A stretch of DNA of 10,792 bases, from positions 1 through 10,792 of the forward strand of contig JAISXN010000094.1 of assembly GCA_031270525.1 (NCBI GenBank). The letters are read 5' to 3'. Shown here piece by piece: positions 6,073 through 10,792 of the stretch. The notes under the pieces were generated by a model. It ran no database searches. It saw only the letters and a list, made by a program, of their open reading frames with translations, and was not told the origin of the DNA. A program made the translations under genes and the position numbers. The number at the start of each line of letters is the position of its first letter. Position 1 is the first letter of the stretch. This DNA comes from Candidatus Symbiothrix sp. Its GTDB lineage: Bacteria > Bacteroidota > Bacteroidia > Bacteroidales > Azobacteroidaceae.

Positions 6073-7311
6073 TTAATTTAATGCTTGCAAAATATCTGCT
6101 TTCAAGTCGTCTACGTTTTCCAATCCGACCGATAAGCGCAGCATGTTATCGGGAACATCCACAATTTTCTTGTATTCGGGAGTTAACGTTCCGTAAATTG
6201 TCGATTCGGGGTGAATAATCAAAGATTTGTTATCGAATAAATTGGTTGCTCTCCGAATAATTTTCACCCGGTTGATAAAAGCAAAACAGGCCGCCCGGTC
6301 TTCCAGACAGAAAGTAAGCATGGCTCCCGGATAGCCGCCAAATTGCTTTTTGCTGATTTCATAAAAGGGATCGGAAGGTAATCCGTTGTAATTTACATTT
6401 TTAACTTTTGGCAGTGTTTGCAAAAACAGGGCAAGTTCCAAACAATTCCTGCAGACTTCCCTGAAACGCAAGTCTACAGTTTCCAAACCTAAGTTCTGTA
6501 AAAAAGCAGTTTGAGGAGACATTATCGCACCCATATTTCTGCCGATTTCTCCCCTAAATTTTACTTGAAATGCGCGTTTACCTGTTTTTTCCGCTAAACT
6601 TTTGAGTTTTTTCGATTGCGTCCAGTCGAAAGTTTGATAATCCAGAATCAAACCTCCGATGCTTGTAGCGCCTCCCGAAATGTATTTGGTCCCGGATACG
6701 ATTTCAATATCTACGCCAAAATCCGGCGCTTTGAACGTAGTCCAAGGCACAATGGTTGAATCTGCAATCAAAGGAACGCCTTTTTGATGTGCAACTTCCG
6801 CCAAAGCCGCCAAATCGGCTACTTCCATGTGTGGATTGGTGATGATTTCCGTAAATACCGCGCAGGTATTTTCATCGATTTGTTTTTTAACTTCGTTGAT
6901 ATCCAGCAGATTACAGAACCGGACTTCGACGCCGAATTCTTTCAATGTAAAGAAGAACAACGAAAATGTATTTCCAAAAAGATGGGGAGAAGTAACGATA
7001 TTTGAACCCGCATAAGCAATAGTCGCAAAAACCTCCGATATAGCAGCCATTCCGGAAGCTACGGCCATTACGTGTTTTGCGCCGGAAACGGCTTGCACGC
7101 GCGCTTCAAACGCTTCTACCGTCGGGTTGGAAATACGGGTATAGGTATGTTTTCCGTTTTTGCCTAAAAAAGCGTCTTCCATTTCTTCTGCCGTTTCAAA
7201 TTCAAAAGCAGCAGTAATATACACCGGCATGGAAATAGCGCCGTGAACATCTTTTTGTGGAAAAGATTTTGCTAAAATATCCGTAATAGGAGAAATCCCT
7301 TTGTCTGTCAT
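6073..7311 (-). CDS. Cys/Met-metabolism PLP enzyme, MetY-like (O-acetylhomoserine sulfhydrylase type)
   Basis: A cytoplasmic PLP enzyme of the cystathionine gamma-synthase fold family (412 residues). Visible family features: YTRISNPT at 57-64 (Y57 and R59 reach the neighbouring subunit's PLP phosphate), SGMAA at 86-90, D184 pairing with the PLP pyridine nitrogen, and the PLP lysine K209 in SGTKYISGG. LRLSVGLE near the C-terminus holds the substrate-carboxylate arginine. Best guess is O-acetylhomoserine sulfhydrylase, which makes homocysteine from sulfide; methionine gamma-lyase or cystathionine synthase/lyase remain possible. The usual ring-stacking tyrosine in LYG is phenylalanine here (F112), which may be normal for this subgroup. 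It has a -7 promoter element upstream and heads the cluster with the PDZ gene and oxyR. Confidence 0.85.
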   Translation of the reverse strand: MTDKGISPITDILAKSFPQKDVHGAISMPVYITAAFEFETAEEMEDAFLGKNGKHTYTRISNPTVEAFEARVQAVSGAKHVMAVASGMAAISEVFATIAYAGSNIVTSPHLFGNTFSLFFFTLKEFGVEVRFCNLLDINEVKKQIDENTCAVFTEIITNPHMEVADLAALAEVAHQKGVPLIADSTIVPWTTFKAPDFGVDIEIVSGTKYISGGATSIGGLILDYQTFDWTQSKKLKSLAEKTGKRAFQVKFRGEIGRNMGAIMSPQTAFLQNLGLETVDLRFREVCRNCLELALFLQTLPKVKNVNYNGLPSDPFYEISKKQFGGYPGAMLTFCLEDRAACFAFINRVKIIRRATNLFDNKSLIIHPESTIYGTLTPEYKKIVDVPDNMLRLSVGLENVDDLKADILQALN

Positions 7312-7337
7312 CTGTTTGTCGATTAGAAAATAATGGG

Positions 7338-7345
7338 CAAAGGTA
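7338..7345 (-). promoter_or_regulatory. Putative -7 promoter element for metY-like/PDZ/oxyR cluster
   Basis: Minus-strand TACCTTTG followed by C fits TAnnTTTG exactly, 26 bases before the start of the metY-like gene. The -33 region is poor (TTCG with 21-base spacing at best). No other promoter-like sequence was seen in the 15-base and 4-base gaps downstream, so this may serve all three genes. Confidence 0.5.
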
Positions 7346-7405
7346 AGGTTTTTTTATTACATAAACCGAATTTCATTTGAACTTTTTACGCCCATTTGTG
7401 CGCTC

Positions 7406-7503
7406 TGTCATTCCCGCACAGGCGGGAATCTCCTGATAATCCGTACCCTTTCACATGGGATTGTCTCCGCCGAACGTTGTTTCCCGCTTTCGCGGGAATG
7501 ACA
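7406..7503. repeat. 98-bp GC-rich palindromic element with 12-bp terminal inverted repeats
   Basis: The element begins with TGTCATTCCCGC (7406-7417) and ends with its exact reverse complement (7492-7503). Each end is also a hairpin: ATTCCCGC-ACAG-GCGGGAAT at 7410-7429 and TTCCCGC-TTTC-GCGGGAA at 7481-7498. The GC-rich ends stand out from the AT-rich flanks. The sequence type (GTCATTCCCGC...GCGGGAATGAC) is like dispersed REP-type repeats known from many bacteria. No target-site duplication is visible and no transposase is encoded, so it would be a non-autonomous element if mobile. It lies between the divergent promoters of the metY-like gene and purD. Confidence 0.75.
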
Positions 7504-7536
7504 ACGGGTTTATTAAAAATTTTTCATTGCATACGC

Positions 7537-7567
7537 TTGGAAATCGCAGGATTTTCATCTAATTTTG
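7537..7567 (+). promoter_or_regulatory. Putative purD promoter (-33 TTG / -7 TAATTTTG)
   Basis: TTG at 7537-7539, 20 bases, then TAATTTTG at 7560-7567 followed by C, 27 bases before the purD ATG at 7595. It starts 34 bases after the right end of the palindromic element. Confidence 0.6.
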
Positions 7568-7594
7568 CACTTAAATTTAGAATCTTTAATCTTT

Positions 7595-8866
7595 ATGAAT
7601 ATATTGCTTTTAGGCTCGGGAGGAAGAGAACATGCTTTGGCCTGGAAAATCGGACAAAGCCCGAAAACCGAAAAATTGTTTATCGCTCCCGGTAATGCGG
7701 GCACAGCCCAAGTGGGCGCAAACATTCCGATTGTTGCAACCGATTTTGAAGCCCTGAAAAAATTCGCTTTGGCAAATGCGATTCAAATGGTGGTTGTCGG
7801 TCCGGAAGATCCTTTGGTACAAGGCGTTTACGATTTCTTCAAAAACGATCCGGAATTAAAAAACATTTCTGTCATCGGCCCTTCAAAAACAGGTGCGCAG
7901 TTGGAAGGCAGCAAAGAATTTGCCAAGGCTTTCATGATGCGTCACGGTATTCCGACTGCCCGATACCTGAGCGTTACCGGAAATAACTTCGACGAAGGAA
8001 TCGCTTTTCTCGAAACGATGCAATCTCCTTATGTCCTCAAAGCCGACGGTCTGGCTGCCGGTAAAGGCGTTCTGATTATCGAAAATCTGCCGGAAGCAAA
8101 AAAGGAACTCAACGCCATGTTGAACGGCAGTTTCGGAAAAGCAAGCGAAACGGTTGTTATTGAAGAATTTTTGTCGGGAATTGAATGTTCTGTTTTCGTG
8201 ATGACCGATGGAGAGTCTTATAAAATTCTTCCGGAAGCCAAAGATTACAAGCGAATAGGAGAAGGCGATACCGGTTTGAATACCGGCGGCATGGGCGCTG
8301 TTTCCCCTGTTTCTTTCGCCGACCGGACTTTTTTGAAAAAAGTGGAGGAAAAGATTGTGATTCCGACAGTCGAAGGTTTAAGAAGAGAAAAAATTGATTA
8401 TAAAGGTTTTATATTTCTCGGACTAATCAATGTCAAAGGCGAGCCTTTGGTAATTGAATACAATTGCCGGATGGGCGATCCGGAAACGGAAGTCGTCATG
8501 TTGCGGATTCAGTCCGATTTTGTCGATTTGCTGGAAGGCGTCGCGCAGGGAAATTTGCATGAAAAGGCACTGGTTTTCGACACTCGTCCGGCGGTAACGG
8601 TGATGCTTGTTTCCGGCGGTTATCCGGGAGATTACGAAAAAGGCAAAGTCATTACCGGACTTGATAAAGTCGGGGGAAGCATTATTTTTCATGCCGGAAC
8701 GGCCGGAAAAAACAGTCAGATCCTCACAAACGGCGGACGGGTTATCGCTGTCAGTTCATACGGAAGCAACAAAGACGAGGCTTTGCGGCAATCGTTTCAA
8801 AATGCTGAAGTTATCAGGTTCGACGGTAAATATTACCGGAAAGACATCGGTTTTGATTTGGAGTAA
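7595..8866 (+). CDS. purD: Phosphoribosylamine--glycine ligase PurD
   Basis: PurD joins glycine to phosphoribosylamine using ATP, the second step of de novo purine synthesis, giving GAR. The 423-residue length is usual. Motifs: the N-terminal GSGGREHA at 7-14, the ATP-grasp segment [12 protein letters not shown] at 148-159, GGMGAVSP at 231-238 and the metal-binding [12 protein letters not shown] at 289-300. The frame is open ten codons further upstream to a TTG at 7565, but that codon lies inside the -7 promoter box, so the ATG at 7595 is the real start; it gives the standard N-terminus [14 protein letters not shown]. It is followed after 4 bases by a membrane protein gene, a likely two-gene operon. 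No other pur genes are in the window. Confidence 0.97.
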   Translation: MNILLLGSGGREHALAWKIGQSPKTEKLFIAPGNAGTAQVGANIPIVATDFEALKKFALANAIQMVVVGPEDPLVQGVYDFFKNDPELKNISVIGPSKTGAQLEGSKEFAKAFMMRHGIPTARYLSVTGNNFDEGIAFLETMQSPYVLKADGLAAGKGVLIIENLPEAKKELNAMLNGSFGKASETVVIEEFLSGIECSVFVMTDGESYKILPEAKDYKRIGEGDTGLNTGGMGAVSPVSFADRTFLKKVEEKIVIPTVEGLRREKIDYKGFIFLGLINVKGEPLVIEYNCRMGDPETEVVMLRIQSDFVDLLEGVAQGNLHEKALVFDTRPAVTVMLVSGGYPGDYEKGKVITGLDKVGGSIIFHAGTAGKNSQILTNGGRVIAVSSYGSNKDEALRQSFQNAEVIRFDGKYYRKDIGFDLE

Positions 8867-8870
8867 GTGC

Positions 8871-9794
8871 ATGAAAATAAATAACATACATAAATCGCTT
8901 GTATCTAATTGGGCAGTGTTTATTGCCTGTGTTTTTGTGTTTCTGATTTTCCGGTTGCAGGGCGATTGGAGTAATCCCAATTTTTGGGCTATCACATTGA
9001 TTCAGATTGGAATTGCCTTATTTTTATTGCAGTTGAATAATATTTTTTCAATTATTCGTCGCCGGACTTTGTTGCCGGCGCTTTTTTATTTACTCTTAGC
9101 CGGTTGTAATCCGGTATTTAATCTTGATTGGAAAAGTGGTCTGGTTGCACTTTTGATGATGGTAAATTATTTGTTTTTATTTCATGCTTACCAAAAACCC
9201 GATTCGCAACTGAATGCCTTAAATATTTCATTAATATTGGTTTTGGGAAGTTTCCTCCGGCCTCAACTTTTATTATTTTTCCCCATATTCTGGTTCGGAT
9301 TTTATTGGTTTCGCAGTTTTAATTTGCGGGTCTTCCTTGCAAGTTTAATCGGTATCGTTGCCGTTTACCTGATTATTTTTGCCTGGAGTATTTATCAGGA
9401 TGATTGGCGGATGTTTCTCTCTTATCTTCCGGAACCGGAAGAGATTTTCTTTGCCTACAAACCGAATCTGTCTAATTATGAATGGATTAATCTGGGAATT
9501 ATTTTGTTTGTCTATATTTTTGCAGGCTATAATTTGTATGTATCCGATATTTCCGAAAGAATCAGAACGGTATCTTTCCTGAAATACATGTATGTCTCTT
9601 CTTTCCTTGTATTTTTTATGGCTTTTGCGCAAAGCGAATACCGGTCGTTTTGGGAATTAATTGCATATATTTCCATTGCTATGGTACTTGCTCATTATTT
9701 TACGCTTACAAACAAGTTATCTATCAAAATCCTGATGTTGATTTTCATTCTTGGGCAGTTAATTCTGGGATTCTTACAACACTTTTCCGCGTAA
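8871..9794 (+). CDS. Polytopic membrane protein of unknown function
   Basis: A 307-residue integral membrane protein with about ten hydrophobic segments (roughly 14-29, 39-55, 66-79, 89-106, 116-129, 131-147, 152-173, 206-224, 240-254, 260-280, 284-302). A positively charged RRR at 63-65 precedes LLPALFYLLLAG, and FLRPQLLLFFPIFWFGFYWF at 128-147 is rich in aromatics. The pattern recalls uncharacterised Bacteroidota membrane families of the DUF6427 kind, a tentative resemblance only. The ATG at 8871, 4 bases after the purD stop, is chosen because the frame upstream only overlaps purD and lacks membrane character. Its last 21 bases overlap the end of mnmD on the other strand. No function can be assigned. 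Confidence 0.8.
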   Translation: MKINNIHKSLVSNWAVFIACVFVFLIFRLQGDWSNPNFWAITLIQIGIALFLLQLNNIFSIIRRRTLLPALFYLLLAGCNPVFNLDWKSGLVALLMMVNYLFLFHAYQKPDSQLNALNISLILVLGSFLRPQLLLFFPIFWFGFYWFRSFNLRVFLASLIGIVAVYLIIFAWSIYQDDWRMFLSYLPEPEEIFFAYKPNLSNYEWINLGIILFVYIFAGYNLYVSDISERIRTVSFLKYMYVSSFLVFFMAFAQSEYRSFWELIAYISIAMVLAHYFTLTNKLSIKILMLIFILGQLILGFLQHFSA

Positions 9795-10421
9795 CATTTC
9801 TCTTTTTCCGGGAGGTCCCGGAATCCGTTCGACGATAAAACCTGCTTGCCGCATCATTCTGCGAATGTCACCCTTGGCACAATAAGTGGTGAGAATTCCT
9901 CCGGAATTCATGGCCGGAAAAATCTTGTCGAATATATCCTGCGACCAGACTTCCGGCTGTTTAGCGGGAGCAAAAGCGTCATAATAAACGACGTCGTACC
10001 TGTCCGGAAAATCAAAATCCCGAAAACCGGTTTGGATTTTTTCGAGATGAAAATAAGGCGAGACCGGTTCCGATTTTCCCCATCCGGCTTGATGAATAGC
10101 CTGGAATAAGGCTTGATTTATTTCCGAATAATTCAAACGGTCAATAATTTCCTGCGGCAAAGGAAACTTTTCCAATGCGGTATAAATTACTTTCGTCTTT
10201 TGATTTTCAGATTCCAGCGCGGTCAGCAAAGCATTTAATCCCGTTCCGAAACCCATTTCGAGGACATAAATTTCAGACTTCCGGCATTGTTTGAATCCGG
10301 CTTCGAGATAGACATGTTTCGATTCCTGAATGGCGCCATTTACGGAATGATAATGCTCGTCCATTTCCGGAAGGAAAAGCGTATGAGAACCGTCGGCAGT
10401 TGTTTGGATTTCGATTTTCAT
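9774..10421 (-). CDS. mnmD: tRNA 5-(aminomethyl)-2-thiouridine methyltransferase MnmD
   Basis: MnmD methylates nm5(s2)U34 to mnm5(s2)U34 in the anticodon wobble position, using S-adenosylmethionine. The 215-residue protein equals the N-terminal domain of E. coli MnmC and lacks the FAD oxidase half, as in many non-proteobacterial species. Motifs: substrate-side DEHYHSVNGAIQES at 21-34, SAM motif I LEMGFGTGLNA at 54-64, acidic E84 after motif II, YDAFAPAKQPEVW at 147-159 and the C-terminal GPPGKREM at 202-209. Its ATG overlaps the thioesterase stop as ATGA (10418-10421), so translation is coupled. The 3' end overlaps the convergent membrane gene by 21 bases. Assignment is firm. Confidence 0.95.
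   Translation of the reverse strand: MKIEIQTTADGSHTLFLPEMDEHYHSVNGAIQESKHVYLEAGFKQCRKSEIYVLEMGFGTGLNALLTALESENQKTKVIYTALEKFPLPQEIIDRLNYSEINQALFQAIHQAGWGKSEPVSPYFHLEKIQTGFRDFDFPDRYDVVYYDAFAPAKQPEVWSQDIFDKIFPAMNSGGILTTYCAKGDIRRMMRQAGFIVERIPGPPGKREMLRGKVL
9806..9823 (+). terminator. Possible hairpin terminator for purD operon, embedded in mnmD
   Basis: TTCCGGGA (9806-9813), GG, then TCCCGGAA (9816-9823) can fold as a GC-rich hairpin starting 12 bases after the membrane gene's stop. There is no T-run after it on the plus strand (the T-run precedes it). The sequence also encodes the conserved mnmD motif GPPGK, so the dyad may be a by-product of coding. Weak. Confidence 0.3.
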
Positions 10422-10792
10422 ATTTCGAAATTCAGCGGGATGTCTTTCCGGTAAGCTGTAGCTGTGAACAAAGCGATTAATTCCTCTTTTTTGTTCGTAA
10501 CGGTCACTTCAAAAGTCGCTAACTTTTTGTGAACGTGTAGCGCTTTTGCTTCCGCGAAAAGTGTCCCTTCGCTGATACCCTTAAAATAGTGGATACTCGC
10601 TTCGATCGACATGGCCAGATTGCCGTAAGCATTGGCGGCGGCGGCAAAAGCCAAATCGGCCAGGGTAAAAATGGCGCCACCTTGTACCACATTTCCGGCA
10701 TTGAGGTGCATATCAAGGATTTCCATTTTTGTTTTCGCCCGTCCGGGTTCGACTTCCAGTAATTCGATGCCTGAGATAACGGCGTAGCGGTC
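10418..10792 (-). CDS. PaaI-family hotdog-fold thioesterase (partial, runs off right edge)
   Basis: A hotdog-fold acyl-CoA thioesterase of the PaaI type. The frame stays open from 10726 to the window edge, and the added 22 residues (DRYAVISGIELLEVEPGRAK then TK) match the family N-terminal strand, so the Met at 10726 is internal and the true start lies beyond 10792. 124 residues are visible. The catalytic-loop region is VVQGGAIFTLADLAFAAAA, with the expected aspartate in LAD; the usual HGG is QGG here. The product likely hydrolyses an aryl- or acyl-CoA in the cytoplasm; the substrate is unknown. Its stop overlaps the mnmD start as ATGA, so the two are co-translated. Confidence 0.88.
   Translation of the reverse strand, partial: DRYAVISGIELLEVEPGRAKTKMEILDMHLNAGNVVQGGAIFTLADLAFAAAANAYGNLAMSIEASIHYFKGISEGTLFAEAKALHVHKKLATFEVTVTNKKEELIALFTATAYRKDIPLNFEI

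Noticed and set aside
6855..6873. AAATACC/GGTATTT hairpin inside the metY-like gene
   Set aside because: A 7-bp stem in a 10-kb window is expected by chance and no context supports a role.
7565..7594. Ten-codon upstream extension of purD starting with TTG
   Set aside because: The TTG lies inside the TAATTTTG promoter box and the extra residues do not match PurD; the ATG at 7595 gives the standard N-terminus.
7396..7695. Plus-strand 99-residue reading frame
   Set aside because: It is the translation of the palindromic element, giving the familiar spurious PAFAGMT-type peptide, and then runs out of frame into purD.
8607..8870. 88-residue upstream extension of the membrane protein within purD
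   Set aside because: It lies fully in a second frame of the well-supported purD gene and has no membrane or recognisable character; the ATG at 8871 fits operon spacing.
9425..9442. 8+2+8 inverted repeat in the membrane protein gene
   Set aside because: It results from two consecutive Pro-Glu codon pairs (CCGGAA) and is of a length that coding repeats easily give.
1..10792. tRNA, rRNA, CRISPR array, IS or prophage genes
   Set aside because: No cloverleaf, rRNA core motif, regular direct-repeat/spacer pattern, transposase or phage structural gene was seen on either strand.

Overview
The window is an ordinary-looking stretch of chromosome from a member of the Bacteroidota, most likely Bacteroidales. 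Several things point there: genes lack clear Shine-Dalgarno sequences; five intergenic regions carry a TAnnTTTG-type -7 promoter element; and the protein variants fit the phylum (TatA plus TatC with no TatB, a YfcD-like Nudix protein, stand-alone MnmD, a secreted PDZ/DUF4136-like protein). This assignment is inference from the sequence alone. No rRNA, tRNA, CRISPR array, intact transposase or phage structural gene was seen.

Layout from left to right. 1-205 is AT-rich and non-coding. A minus-strand operon tatA-tatC-Nudix hydrolase (1753 down to 206) encodes the twin-arginine translocase and a house-cleaning type Nudix enzyme. It is divergent from fabD (1876-2754, +), the malonyl-CoA:ACP transacylase of fatty-acid synthesis. 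fabD meets dinD (2763-3602, -) at a 29-base hairpin shared by both gene ends. dinD has its own promoter. Upstream of it lies a closely packed minus-strand cluster: a MetY-type PLP enzyme of sulfur amino acid metabolism, a secreted PDZ protein, and oxyR with both peroxide-sensing cysteines. These are separated by 15 and 4 bases and are probably one transcript. A divergent intergenic region (7312-7594) holds a 98-bp GC-rich element with 12-bp terminal inverted repeats, and the promoter of purD (purine synthesis). purD is followed 4 bases later by a polytopic membrane protein gene. That gene converges on, and overlaps by 21 bases, the minus-strand pair PaaI-type thioesterase (running off the right edge) and mnmD (tRNA wobble uridine methyltransferase), which are joined by an ATGA overlap.

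The most unexpected signal is not a gene. Two perfect, spacer-less DNA palindromes lie inside neighbouring coding sequences: 32 bp in dinD (3365-3396) and 26 bp in oxyR (4384-4409). The longest other perfect palindromes I found by eye are 12 bp. Together with the 13+3+13 hairpin at the end of dinD, the dinD-oxyR segment is unusually rich in perfect dyad symmetry. No complete undescribed system is evident. The palindromes, the 98-bp element and the metY-like/PDZ/oxyR cluster are the parts that deserve a second look.
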